64,000 bases of DNA, taken from Piscicola geometra (Eukaryota; Annelida; Clitellata; Hirudinida; Piscicolidae). The notes beneath the pieces are model-generated. The model had not been told where the DNA came from. It worked only from the letters and a program-made list of their open reading frames with translations, and did not search any database. Each line of letters starts with the position of its first letter. The first letter of the stretch is position 1. A program made the translations under genes and the position numbers. The DNA lies in NCBI GenBank assembly GCA_943735955.1, contig OX030959.1, positions 5,489,241 to 5,553,240 of the forward strand. The letters are read 5' to 3'. Below, one piece after another: positions 11,301 to 24,800 of the stretch.

Positions 11301-13547
11301 TCTTTTCTTCAGGCAGCGACCATATCCGCAAGATGTCGTAACAGCTGGGATAAAGCATTCCCTATAGCAATAAAAAGTCGGTTTGAATCATATAGATAAA
11401 AAAAAAATTAATGTATAATTAAAACTATAGTTTAAACGCGAGTTAAAACTTGTTTTTATGTTTTATCAATGATTTATAAATCGATAGAGATTCTTTTAAT
11501 TGCAATACATACCTCGCTCATGCCTTGAAGTAATCTAATGATGCAGGTTGTGACATAACCAAAAAAAGTGATAGAGACAGGCAATAGAAAGTTTAGAAGA
11601 CCCGATAACAGTATGCACAAGCCGTATAACCTGTTATCGGAAAACGATTTTAAGTTGGAAAAATAGAAATAATGAATATTTCTTAATATTAATAATGTAA
11701 GTGTAATTTTGGAAATTAATTTTTTCCTTTTAAAAAGTGTAAAAAGTCCCATTAGTAAAAAAAATTGACTTTTTATGATTCAAGCGTCAAACGTCTGCCT
11801 AGAATAACAAAGAACAGGTTACAAAAAACGTTTTGAAAATATATAAAATACTTTTTGAAAGGTTATTAGTTAATTAGACCAAAAAAACAAGCTATTGAAT
11901 AACCTGGATAGAAATACACTGTGGGAGGTTGTAAGCATTGGGTTGAAACAGCAAAAAAAACGTTTTACTACTACTAAATCGAAGATAAACATGAGTGACA
12001 GAACACCACAGTGACTCACTTTTTGTATGAATAGAATTTTGCTAGTTTCCATTTATATTTCATATTAATTAAATAAACCAGAAAAAAAATTAAAAAGGAT
12101 GATTAAAGTTGAAATTGGTAAATATTTGTGCTTAGCGATTCTAATTTAAAACATTTTTCACAAATTAGATTGAAATATTCAACAAAAATGTTCTTAATAA
12201 TGTCAGTTGTGTGCCTAGCAAAATATATTGATCGAACTCTTTGTATGTGAATAATTAGTCATTATATAAATAACTGGAAAATCTGTAAATGGTTAAAACA
12301 TAGTATGAAAAATACTATAGATCAGTTCCGAGCATAGAATAAGCAACTAATTAATTGAAGTCTCAGGATTTATTTCAACCTGTCTAATACAAATAATTGA
12401 AAAGTAACTTCAAAATTTGAAAAAGATTAAAACAATTGCTACTATAAGTCTAACACTATTTAAACGCCTTCTGTGCCAGTTGCCACTCTTCCCATCACCT
12501 TGTAGAAGGAAATTTGGTAATGATGTAGCCACAAGGAACTTGAAAAATGAGAATTCCTATGAAGAACATTGAATGCAACCATCCCACCATCCTTGGAGAC
12601 CAATCGAGTTCCGATATCTGAAAGTGTAATAAGTTTAATAAACTTATGGAAAACCTTAAAATAAAATATTTGAAAAGCTTCGAAATATCGTGAAAATTTT
12701 ATTTAAATTTTTAACTAAAAACAGAGTTGATTGAAAAATTGTTCTTAGATTCGGTAAATATGGTAGTCCAATGTACTTTTTATATAACAATTTAACTTTT
12801 TATAGTTTCAAAGGTGAATATTGAAATTAATTTTTAATGTCACGTATAAAGGTCTTTGTTTTCGGTAACCAGCTTATGACATAAACATGAAAGGATCGAT
12901 GAAGAATCTTTTATATAATTATGATATATCATTTTAATCTATATAACAGCATTTTATCATTCCCATCCTCGAAACTTTACGCTTAATTTGAATTTTATTC
13001 AAAATGTCTTAAATAGATAATTACATTTAAAAAAAACTTCTTAAAAAATAGTTTCTATGTACGTAACAATATTTAACTTTTTTTCTCAAAAAAAACCATA
13101 AAAAAATGATCGCCTACTCTAAAATAAACTTTTAAAAGTAAATTAAAGCCAGCACAGAAACTCATCAATAACTCAGCACTGCACTCAAAAAAGTTCAATG
13201 ATAAATTTTGTTAAACTAACACCTAACATTCGACTCACGCCTGCCATGGTTTCAGGGTTTGAGACTTTGGAAGATGCAGTCTTATGCAAGATTGCCACCA
13301 CTGTCACTCCAACATTGACCCTCAGAGCGTTAATAATAGTCATACCAAGCGTCAGCACGATCAACAAACTCAATCTTTTTGGAAAGTACAAATCCGTATG
13401 CAGGCAGCCATTTGATGCTGTTGTTGTTGAATCATCTTCTGTGGTGTTGGCGCAACAACATGACAGACATAAGAGAGATTTGTTGCAACAGTGTTGTTCT
13501 ACAGGATCTAGCAAATCTTCTTTCTCTGAAACTTTTTTTAATTCCAT
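8306..13547 (-). CDS. VGLUT: SLC17 major-facilitator transporter, vesicular glutamate transporter-like
   Basis: Twelve exons: 13547-13239, 12617-12499, 11630-11513, 11361-11274, 11003-10917, 10738-10605, 10494-10348, 10193-10061, 9777-9667, 9483-9356, 8792-8708 and 8568-8306. Together they make 1722 nt (573 residues), all phases consistent and close to VGLUT length. SLC17 proteins carry organic anions across vesicle, lysosome or plasma membranes. Landmarks are ALRVNVGV in helix 1, LHSMFF in helix 2, RLLQGMSEG in helix 4, the loop AYESPARHPCIS, NFARSFVFYMLLTNQPTYF in helix 7, SGWQINHLDIAPVYAG and the tail GEKQSWA. The arginines of helices 1, 4 and 7 and the helix-2 histidine, functionally important in VGLUTs, are kept. 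The C-terminus is a ~75-residue polar tail, and the Cys-rich N-terminus precedes helix 1. SLC17 membership is firm. VGLUT is favoured over sialin by the YESPA and NQPTYF blocks, although VPWFSIL is sialin-like. An alternative in-frame acceptor exists at 10244. Confidence 0.9.
10194..10244 (-). other. Possible alternative 51-nt 5' extension of SLC17 exon 8
   Basis: Two acceptors lie in tandem ahead of exon 8. The distal one (T-rich tract ending tttcag, exon from 10244) and the proximal one (attttcaacag, exon from 10193) are exactly 51 nt apart with no stop between. The longer form would insert 17 residues (QLIYHNLISALPKHFQQ) between helices 7 and 8. The proximal site gives the family-standard length, so it is taken as the main form. 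Confidence 0.4.
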
Positions 13548-15672
13548 TTTATTGTGTTTTACGTATGTTGTTATAAAGTATTTTTTCTGGATGTTTCTCC
13601 AGATTTAGATTTTTGAACGTTCTTTTTTAACAAATATTTATTCGTTATTTCTTTTTTAAGCTTGCAATATAATAGATTTTACTTTTGAGAGAATTATAAA
13701 ATATTAAAATTGAAGAATTTCTAAACCATTTTAAAACTATCGATTTTTGAACATTCTTTTTAACTGTTTTTATATGCTCCAGAATCTCGTTTCAGTCTAA
13801 ATAAAAAATTAAACAAATATTTTTTAATATCTGAAACCAATATTTATTTTTTTATGTTATTTTTTTCAATAAAAACCTTTTCAAAACTTGGTACAGATAT
13901 CTTTCAACTAAACGCAAATCTAATTGATATTTTAAACAAAAACGGTAAATAATTGTATTCCCAGCAACAAATTAAATTTACATTAATGTTAGATATTTAC
14001 ACAACGCGTTAAAAACTCTCTTAAATTAGAATGGCAACATATAGGATATTTTATATAGTGCATCTCTCACATGATCACTAGTTGAAGTGTGACGTAAATT
14101 AGGAGTGTTTAAGCTATACAACATAAGGCTTCTCGCCTACGATGTCGATTAAAAACTTTTCTTAACGGGTTGGCAGGTGTCGTTTCTAAAAACACAAGCA
14201 TGAAACACACATACGAAAGCAAGCATACGTCTCAACTTATACACATAAGAACATACACTCATTTACACACAAATACAAATTCGATCACTGCTACATTTAT
14301 GATGGAATGCGAACATACAACTGATATCGATTTTCTGAGTTTCATAGAATTTGTAATAACTATTTAGCTAGTGTATCTCACAAATGTAGCATAGTATGTT
14401 TATTTGCATGCACTAGTGATTTCATACTTGAAATACCAATGTATTTATGTTTTTGTTTATTTTACCGCTATTCATCGTGAAGTTTTTAAAACTTGAAGTA
14501 ATTTCATATTTATTTAATAAATATTGAAAAAATGTATAGAGTGATTATTTATAAACAATAACTTAATCTTTATGTACTTTTATTTACAAACCAACAGTAA
14601 CGACTATACAACAAATGAATGTTATAAATGGCCCATATCCCAATAAGCAAGTTTCAAAGCTCTAATTTGTAATTACAGATACAGTGAACAGACGGATGGT
14701 TGGACGGCTGATGTCGATAACAATGATATAAAAAATTTCAATAAGTTATTAAACGTTTAAATGCCTACAAATGGTCTCTAATGTTTTTCCTTTTTTTGAT
14801 AAATAATGTACATCAAATAAAATTATGCCATAACTGAATTGTGAGTTTCTTTAGTTTGGAATACGTATAATCTTTAGGAAATTAAAGTTTTATAAAAAAG
14901 TTTATATTCATCGATTTTAAATAAATAGATGAAAAATGATAATTAAAGATAAAAAATCAATATAAAAACATATAAAAATTCTTTTTGATAAGCAAATATA
15001 TCCAAGTTTAGGAAATAAATAGATTTGAACTACAACAAACTTTTTTTTCCGTAACTTTTATATTCAAAAAAATTTGAAATAAAAATGGAAATCATAATAA
15101 TTTAATCAAACTTATTTTTCATATATTTCTTATACAATATTCGCTATAAATCGAACAAAAATACTTTTTTATTTGAAGGATAATTAATTGAAATAAGAGT
15201 GTATTGGCGAAATAAGTAGTGTTTTAAAACTATTTTTGTTAACTACTATAAACTGTGAATATTGATCCATTTAATTTGCAAAAATTGATTTTAAAATGTT
15301 TAATAAATGCATAAAAACATAAAAACCGACGTTTTAAGCTAAAGTTTGCATACTTTCATTTAAATGGAATATATCAAAAAATGCACATACATAATGATAA
15401 TCGATAGACATGAAGACGAGTATTTCATCAAAGGTACTTTAAACAATATTTCATACAAATTTTGAACCAATTGTGTTTTAAAATGTGAAATATGAAAATA
15501 GCATTCTAATAAAATATATTCTTTCAGATTTCAAAGTATCATTTTCAACTTTAATTTTAAACTTATAAAAATAACATTATAAATTATTGTTTAAATACCA
15601 CAGTAAGCACCACATAATTTTTCAAAATAAATATTACGTAATCTATTCTAAAATAAAGTTTCACAAATTTCT
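13548..15672. other. Intergenic interval: SLC17 promoter side and plexin 3' flank
   Basis: This 2.1 kb follows the plexin stop codon and precedes the SLC17 start; both genes read leftward. It contains an ACA/CAT-rich segment (about 14190-14290) and a TGACGTAA bZIP-type site at 14090. An open frame of 65 codons at 14170 on + is low-complexity (Thr/His) and is not taken as a gene. No canonical AATAAA for plexin lies close after its stop on the minus strand, except one overlapping the last codons. Confidence 0.45.
14090..14097. promoter_or_regulatory. CRE/ATF-like site TGACGTAA upstream of the SLC17 gene
   Basis: TGACGTAA matches the core bound by CREB/ATF and related bZIP factors and lies about 540 nt upstream of the SLC17 start codon. 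A single 8-mer has weak evidential value; activity is not shown. Confidence 0.2.
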
Positions 15673-18600
15673 TTAACATTTATTTTTCCTTTCGAGCATG
15701 CTTTGAATGGATTCAAATTGGGAAGCCATGTTAAGCCTTCTTGCTATGCAGTCATCATCTAAAGATTCGAGAAGCTGTGAAAAAAATATTACATTAGTTT
15801 CGTTACTTAAATATAGTTATTCAAACATTTGATGAGTTTATGAGTATCTACCTCCACTCTGTACTGGACAGCGTATGAGTATAAAATGTTGAGAGCCTCG
15901 TCGTCTGGTAGGTCACTGGAGTGGGTCTGATAAGGTAAATGACAGTTTAATGAATAAAATAAGAATTATATTAATGAATAGATAAATATATTTTAGATTT
16001 GTAAAAAAGTATGCAAAGAATTTATTTTTTTTAATTAAAATTAATTTTCTCTATTTAATTAAATCAATTATAGCAATAAAACAATATTAAATTAATTATT
16101 GAATCTCACTATTGAGTACTGGTTCAGAATGTTGTATAATTGCTCGTCTGAGATTTGTGGCAAGTTTGAAATATGGTCGTAGTAGTTGCTAACAAGGCTT
16201 CTATAGCGGGGAATGTCTTTGGCGAACAACAGCTTGCTAGACGGTGAGTCCTGCAAGAGGTTCTGAGTTTGGTTCATGTCGAGTTTATATTTCAGGGATA
16301 ATTAAAGTTTTATAAATGAAATTTGAATTTTGTCTTTAAAAAAATTATGCACACATATTTATAATTTACAGGTCAAAATAATTTCAAGTTTTAAAATAAA
16401 AAGACAAGCTACTTTGCTTAGCCTGTGATCTTGCAATGAACAGCTATCCATGAGTACTTGACTGATTACACTTAGACAACTGTCCACAATCAGAGGCTTC
16501 CTAATATCGAATACGAAGTCTGGGTTCTTAATGATGTTCACCCAAAATCTAAACATCAAACTGTCAATAGAAAAGTAGTTTTATCAGTTTTTAGATTGTA
16601 GCTAAAAGATGCTTTCAAGGTTCAATGTACGGAAATAATTAAGTTATTATTTTTATTCAGTATTTCGAGTTTTAAAAACTGCAAAAGTAAAAATAATTCA
16701 AGTTAATTTAATCATTCACCTGTTGCACTTCCAAGCATAGGCAACATTTTGGTCGACTATGTTGTGAGTTGAAGCGACTTTGTTGAAAAAGTCAAACAGC
16801 CACTTAACGCACGGACAGCATTTTTTATCGACGCTCAATAAATTATCGAATAGATCGTCAATGTACTGTTGTATGGTGCACTGTAGAATTTGAGATAACA
16901 TTTTTTTTAAAGAGTGTGTAAAAAATCACTTTGAACATAAATAGTTTTGCTCAATTGTAGGCAAATATAATTTTTATACAATTAGAAAAAATAAAATGTA
17001 TCAATACTTTGGTTGCAAGGAGTCGTGTAAGATAAACCTCGGATACTACTTTGTGTCGGTTTGCTAATTGAAGATCTGAGTGCGGGCAGACCTGAAGTTT
17101 TAAAAAGTTTCAGTTGGATAACTGAAATTTGCAACAAAGTTCAATGCGAAGAAAAGAGTCTTATTCAATTCAAGTAGTTCAGAAAGATACAATAGAACTA
17201 TTTGAAAATACTTTTAAATAACCATATGATATTCTTTGCAGTCTTCGTTCTTGAAAAGTAATGGAGTTGTGAATAAACCGTTAGAAGATCTTAAAGTTCC
17301 TTCAAAGTTTAATTTTTTTAATATTTAGAATAAATTGAAGTTTACTGAATTCAAAATAAATTTTAAAATAGTAATAGGAAAAATCATTTGAAGCAAAATG
17401 AGTTTAGCGAAAACGTCAACTAAAAAATTAAAAAGAAAAAATAAAGAAAACTTTGAAAAAACTGCTTTGTACTCACCATCGCATTTCATGATGGCAAGTC
17501 TTCTTTGGTTTGCAGTCACGAGCCTCAGAACTGCTCCGTCTGAGACTTTGTAATGGCCCAGAGAGTTCAATTGTTTCCAACCCTTGTTGACCAAATTGGA
17601 AGAGTCGTTGTCTCGTAGAGTAATGACTTGCTGCTCGCTTTTTACCCATTCTATGTAGAATAAGAAATAAAACTTGTATTTTAAAAGTTTTCTAAAACTA
17701 TGTATTAAGGCTTTTTAACTATTTTTTTAATATATTTTAAAGTTCAAAAAAGATATCGTTATAAAAATAAAAATTGCTTCTTAAAGATAAATTTAATTGA
17801 AAAAGCTTTTACGTCTTAAAAAATAAATTTATTTTTTATTACTATCTCCGGCTCTATGGATATTTAGGGTTATTGCTTGCCCATTTATCACGTTCATTTT
17901 CGACACATCTTCTTGTTTATTAACCAAAAAAATTGCATTGTATGGAATTTTGGGATATACGGATGGTATGGAATAAATCGATTGATTTTTGAATAATTTG
18001 TTTTTGATTTATACATAGTTACTGTTATAGATGTTGGAATAGCTTATAAATTAATGGTAAAATAAATAAAAGATGGATCTACGGCCTTAGTCACTGGCAT
18101 CCCATGGATTTATAATCACTTACGTCTCCGTAGGCCCGATTGATTTATTATCATTGATGAATTATAGAGCTTATATAGGATGACAGTTATAAATAATGAC
18201 TTTTTAAATTTTTCGATAAAGATAAACATCGTGAATCATTGCTTTCTATTAATTACAGTTCGATCTTTTGATTGATTTCATTAAATAAAAAAGGTTTTTC
18301 ACATTTTAAATTATTATAGAATGATACAATTTTTATACATAGCGCATTTTTACAATATATAGCATTTTATGCATGTTTTCATAAATATATAACAGTTATT
18401 CGAAAAGTTACATTTACCTAATAATTCATCTATCCACGCATAAAACCATCTTTTCTAACTTTCGATGTGAATGCAATGCAGTCTTAACACGTCTCACTAC
18501 TTGAATACCACAGATTTACCACTAACTCAATTACCGAATCAATTAAGTATCTAATACGAAGATGACCTAATCTAATTTACGAAGCACATTGACTCACCTA

Positions 18601-21600
18601 TTTCAACTTCATCGACTGAGGGTCTCGACGAGCTGGGAGTATTTCGATAAAAAGCTTCTAAAATCTTCTCTTTGGCTTGGCTTATTGAATCGCAGCTAAG
18701 TAACTTGCATTGAAGAAACTCTTCGTCATTTGAAATGTCTTGCGTAACAAAGGTAGTCTGGTTGTGGAAAGGTGGTTAGTTGGATCTTGAGTATTTGATT
18801 GGGCCTTTGGGTATTCCTTTGTAACTTGTTTGTTGGAAAGAATTAATAGTTAGTAAAATTTTTGTTAATAATTGTTTTAAAATGGAGTTTCTTTTATTTC
18901 CACTTTGAGATCTTAAACGGAAAAATGGATTTTTTCCAATGGGTTTGCTTATCTAATGTGATTGATCGAAGTTATTAGAGGGTTAAAAAGAGATATTTCA
19001 TAAGATTTTCAATTTTTTTCGGTTATTTGAATTTAACTAAACTCAAAACCCATTCATCAAAATCCATCAAAAAAATCATAATATTTTGCATAATATCCTT
19101 CATCAATATCTGATAGGCATCAATGAAGACTGCTAAATACTGTCACAATACTATCTTAGCTCACACGTTTGCTTTCTTTTCTACATATTTTGACAGCTAC
19201 TAATGTTTTCCAACAAAACACTAAAAAAAGAAGTTAAACTTAGAAAAACGAAATGAAAATCAAATGATTAACCAGAGTCATCGTTTCAATCTTTTCGCGG
19301 AGTAGTTTTTCTTCCGCTAGCGAATACTTGGCTTCATTTGTTATCACGTCGACTGGTCCTTTGTGAGTTTGATGTTGGATGGCTTTGTAGAGAAGAAATA
19401 TACTCTTGCCTAGTTCTCCTTTTAAACAATCGTACATTCCCATAGACAACCAGTTAGTTAAAAGTTTTTCAGCCACTGATTCACTCCTGCAAAGTTTGAA
19501 AACATGTTTTTATTTCCTAAATGTTGAACATTCTTAATTTATTAAATTTTTTAAAATCTTATTTTAAAAGTCTATTTTTTCCATTTTTTTAAATATAAAA
19601 ATGTGAAATATAATCAAACACTCCATCAAATACGTTTATTCTAATGATTATGTTGATCAAACCTTTGAAAAACAAATTTAAATGCTAATTTGAAACTTAT
19701 CTATGAAAAAATGTCTAAAACCTCCGTAGCATTAGTTTTGGATGACCGCTAGCAATTGCTTTGTTGATCAGATCCGAAAGAAGAATTTTTAAAATTCTGA
19801 ATTTAGATATTTTAAACGAGTTTTTAAAAAAATTTAAATGTAAAAAAAATGAAATAATAGTATTATTTTTTTCAGAAATAATAGTATCACTTTATTCAGA
19901 AATAATAGTATTAATTTTTTCAAAAGTAATAGTATTAATTTTTTCAAAAATAATAGTATTAATTTTTTCAAAAATAAATGTATTAATTTTTTCAAAAATA
20001 ATAGTATTAATTTTTTCAAAAATAATAGTATTAATTTTTTCAAAAATAATAGTATTAAATTTTTCAAAAATAATAGTATTAATTTTTTCAAAAATAATAG
20101 TATTAAATTTTTCAAAAATAACAGTATTAATTTTTTCAAAAATAATAGTATTAATTTTTTCAGAAATAAAAGTTTAGATTTTACTCAGTTAAGTAGGCAA
20201 GTTGGTCTTGGAATATAACACAGAGCATTGAAGCCACGTTAACTCTGTATGTGATTATTCACCATTATTAAAAAACATTAATCTAAAATCCAGTTATTAT
20301 TATTTTTAAAAAATATGATTAAAAACATAAAATTAGATACACGAAATAGAAATGAGACATCTAAAAGTTGAACTAAACAAATAAAACGCGAAATAAAAGA
20401 GCAAGTATCAATTTCTTTAATGCATCTCCGAGGTTTTCACGCACACAGTTACAACACCAACTTGTCAGTGAGAGTGAAGGACTTTTGAGACTCGAGAGTT
20501 TGAATAAAAGTGGTGATAAAAGACGGCTGAGAGAGAAGGTCCTTAAAACGAATCATTCCGTGCATTGAACCTCTGTTCTGAAGCTGCATGGTGATGAATA
20601 TGTTTGTGATTACGACTCGGTAGATGATTAATTATGTGTGTTTCTGTTTGAATTTATTTTGAATTTATATAATAAAAGTTATAATTATAGAAGATTTCGC
20701 TGGTGAAAGATGAATTTTTTAAGTTTGTTGTGTTACATTTTGCTACAGTAAATGAAAGTATATTTACGAAACAAAATTATTTTAAAGAGCTTCTTGAAAG
20801 ATGAAGCTAAACTGAAAAATCATTTCAAAAATAGTTTAATAGTGGGCAAAATAGAAATATGATATAGATTAGCTATGTCATTTAAGAAAAGGGAGAAAAG
20901 CCTAGTGTTGTTTGATGTATGTGAAACGAATGAGAAAAGTAAAAAGGGAAATGAGAAAAAAAAGCAGAAAATTACTTTTATGGATTAATGTAATTTATAA
21001 TTATGACTTTAACAAAACGTTTCCGAATAAATAGTGCATTAGTAAGCAATATGAATTACCGTGTTGCGACCTCCATTACGGAGGTGCTGGTGGCTGGATC
21101 TATCATTTGTGTGCCTAAAGTGGTTGTTGTTGTTGAGAGTGTAGTAGAGGTTGTTTGTTTTACGATTGATGTTGCTGTTGGCAGTAGTGGAATTGTTGTT
21201 GGTGATGTTGTAATTCATTTTGATTGGATCTGAAAAAGGATTTGGTAAAGGATTGGAAGAGTGGCTGAGTGGGTGACTGGATTGTAGAAGGACGTGCTGG
21301 AGGTAGTCTGTGTAGCTCCAGTAAGGTATTGAAGCACCACTCATGTCTCCGATGAAATCAGAAACTTCTGTCTGCAACTCTGCAAAGGCTGTCATGAAAA
21401 CATCTTTTGAAAGATATTCTTTTCATTCTCATTTTTACAAATGATTTAGCATTCTTACTTACTAAATTCACAGTATTAATAAATTTTCAAAACTTGAATA
21501 TCACAAAGTTTTATGAATACCTGTTTTCAAACATCTTATCTCAAATACATTAAACTATTACATTTACGCAATACCTTGCTTGCATTCGTTCCTGATGTTG

Positions 21601-21815
21601 CTCTCTAGCACGTCAAGTTGCATGTTCAATTTCTTGAACTGTCTCTGCGCTACGTTACTCTTTCGTTTAAATATAATCAAAACAATCAAAACTATTATCA
21701 GCACCACCCCTCCAATTCCCATCACCACAGCTACTATGGTGTCTTTCAAAAATGAAGCGTTGTGGCTCTTGTAGTCAAGGTAACCAACTAGGTATTGTAG
21801 ATTGTCGATTTTAAC
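15673..21815 (-). other. PLXNA: Plexin transmembrane helix and cytoplasmic GAP/RBD region (exons 22-36)
   Basis: The membrane helix [20 protein letters not shown] is followed by basic FKRK at residues ~1821-1848. The GAP N-lobe includes [35 protein letters not shown] and [15 protein letters not shown]. The GTPase-binding domain [19 protein letters not shown] is at residues ~2160-2260. The C-lobe includes [28 protein letters not shown] and [16 protein letters not shown]. The paired arginines in LRRSES and the arginine in YLTRLLATK, needed for catalysis in known plexins, are kept, so GAP activity is likely. Exon 23 has a ~75-residue Asn/His/Ser-rich insertion after the juxtamembrane helix. Exons are short and introns mostly small here. 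Confidence 0.9.
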
Positions 21816-24800
21816 CTGAAATTATAATTAAGAGTGGAAGTTGTAAATAAGTAGATTTGTATTTTATTAAAAAAGTAACCATATATAAGTTTAATTCAGA
21901 TTTAAAATATATTATTACTCATTTTCAATAGAAATAGAATTTTTTTAAAAATATTTATTTTTACTTTAAATATATATATATATAATAGATCAAAAGAATT
22001 TTCTTGAAAATAGGTTACCACAATTTTAGGGTGTATTTGCCGTTTATTCATGTTGCTTTTATCGGCATTGTTATTAAAACTAATAACATTTTCATTTACT
22101 CTTTTACGTGCGATTTTAATATTCAAATCATGTTTTTGATCTATGTACATTTTCTGTTTTGCAACCACTAGATTATTGTTATAATCCCCAATCTTGTCTG
22201 TCTTTCCCATAATACTTTTCCTATTGACCTCGTAATCATCTTCATCGTATTCATGTTCTCCATTTAGATAATGATAATGATTGTTGTTTCTAAAAACATT
22301 ATCAGCACCATTATAGACATCAATTTGATTTTCCACGCTGTTCACGGGTTCGAGACCAGGGGGTTGGCAGTGGATTGATCTGAAGTCCAGGTGGGTTATC
22401 CTGCAGGTGTCATTGCCAATCATCACCACCACGTCATCTGTCTCCAACGCAAGGTTCAAGTTACGGCCCTGTAATTTAGTTGAAATATTCATTTTATGGT
22501 AGTATAAAATGTATAATATACATTTTAGTATAAAATGTATAATATACATTTTAGTATAAAATGTATAATATACATTTTAGTATAAAATGTATAATATACA
22601 TTTTAGTATAAAACGTATAATATACATTTTAGTATAAAATGTATAATATACATTTTAGTATAATATACATTTTAGTATAAAATGTATAATATACATTTTA
22701 TACATCTTTTTTGAGACTATTTTGTGATGAAAAATAAAAGTTTTTTCAAAGTATATTCCTAAAATATTCTATCAACAAACATTTCTAAACTAATCTCAAA
22801 AATAATTTTCTCGTGTTTAGTAGGCCTTTAAGAGGCCATTTTGCAAATTCTTTTATGACTGATTAGCTTTTAATAACTGTGCTCGATGATACAGGAAACT
22901 AAATTCACATTTATTTTTCATGCAGACATATTTTGGTGGTTTATTAATGTGTGTCTTGTCAATTTTTCAAAAGAGCTTGATTAAATAATGAAAAGATTGA
23001 ATAGAATTTTTCTAACATTAAAAAAGATTTATTACTTTTTATTTAATATTTTATCTATTTTCTAGAAATAGATTATTATTTTAATTATATATATATATAT
23101 ATTTATAATCATAACAAGATATCCGTTAAAAATAAATCAAATTCAGGATTTTAAAATGTATTTTTTAAAAATAAAATATGTATGAAAAAAACTTTTAAAT
23201 AACAACATGCAAAATAAACTCACTTCCAGAACAATAATTCCACCAGTGAATGTTTTAGTTCCTACGTAGTCGAATATAGGATCTTCGACTGCATGCAAAA
23301 TGCTCGAAACATTCGGAAAACTATTGGTCAAGTCTCGTACGCTCTGCACGCCATCCATCTCGAACGAAATGTTGTACCGTCTGTCGCTATCTTTGTCATT
23401 GGACACGTGTGTGCGTGGTAGTTTTTCTTTTTGAGATTGGAGATTTTTTGGATCTTGTGTTTCTGTATTTTTGTTTCTGTTTTTGTGAGCAGCAAGGTTT
23501 GTGTTGGTTGGTTTTTCTTTTTGTCTTATTGTTGGAAATTTATCATTTGTCTCTCTTTTTTTGTGTACATTATTTTTCTCAAAATGAATAGCTGGCGTGG
23601 GATTGTTTTTCTTATTACTTTTTTCATCACTTTTAAATACTCTTTGTCCACTACCTTTTTTCTTCAGAGAACCATCGTTAAGTGACAGTTTTAGACTTAG
23701 GTTGCTTTTGTTAACATTAGAAAAAATCTTATCTTTGTTTACTCGACTTCGGTTTAACATGTTTTTCTTAAATGATTTTCTTCCTCTTGCTCCAAGTTCT
23801 TTACTATATCCGTCAGTCAAGTCGGGAACAGAACATTTAAGCAGAGAGTCCGAAATAACAAAACACTGAAATAATTTTTTAATAAATGTTGATAAAAAAA
23901 ATATATGAATACTATTTACGAAAAATGAGAAAATATTATCAAAGGATTTTCTCTGCAATTATACTGTGCCTGCAGGAAAGCCAGCAAGTGTCACATAACG
24001 GGAATTATACAATTTCAAAAATAATGTAATATTTATTTTAAAAAGCATTTTTTAAATAATAAATATCATGAACTTTCCAACTTCAGATGTAAAAGTAGCT
24101 GATTCGTTGAAAACGTTGATGAGGGGTTGTTGAATTGAACTGAATCCATATCCTTCCACCGTGAGAATTCTGCCTCCGCTGTATGAATAGGAATTAATTT
24201 ACTTTTCTTTAAAAAAAAATTTTATTTGAAAAGGAATATAATGATTCTGAGAAAAGATTCAAAGATGAATAATTGAAAACGGTAAACAAGATCATTAAGA
24301 CTTTATATGGATCAAAACTTATAACATCTGAAAGGAAAGAAAAAAAGTTAAATTTAAAATCATTAAATGATTAAGTGACGATATTAATAAAAATTGAATA
24401 ATAAAAAATATAGATTTTGAAAATGAGGAAGAAATGAATGGGTGGATTGATGGATCTAGATTAAAAGATCATTATTCATCTGAATATCTACAGCTTGATT
24501 AATGAAAACTATGAGAAAGTATGAGCAAAAAAGTGAAAACTTCAAGTAAAAAAATAATTAAATATTTTTTTAACTAAAATTGAAAAACAATATTTCAAAG
24601 AGTAAAAAAAAACTATATTGGAAAAACTTCGTTTTGGAAAATTTCGTTGAAAAAAGAATTTAAAAATTTTTGACATGAGATTGGGCTGTTTAAACCTCAA
24701 AAAGGTTTTTAAGGGTTTGATTTTGAAGATCACTGGATCTGGATGGTATGTGAATTTGAGCGAAGGGCCTGTAATGACATAGCCATCAAATACAATATCG

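Noticed and set aside
13198..13608. 136-codon frame on + overlapping the SLC17 start
   Set aside because: It is the antisense shadow of SLC17 exon 1, whose minus-strand product aligns with the transporter family.
14170..14367. 65-codon frame on + rich in Thr and His
   Set aside because: It is low-complexity ACA/CAT sequence with no splice or family support.
19761..20177. Long open frames on both strands (138 and 101 codons) with repeated IVLIFSKI or LKKLILLF
   Set aside because: They are a by-product of a 24-bp tandem repeat lying in a plexin intron with intact splice sites.
23409..23869. Several Phe/Leu/Ser-rich frames on +
   Set aside because: They are complements of the Lys/Asn-rich plexin exon 20.
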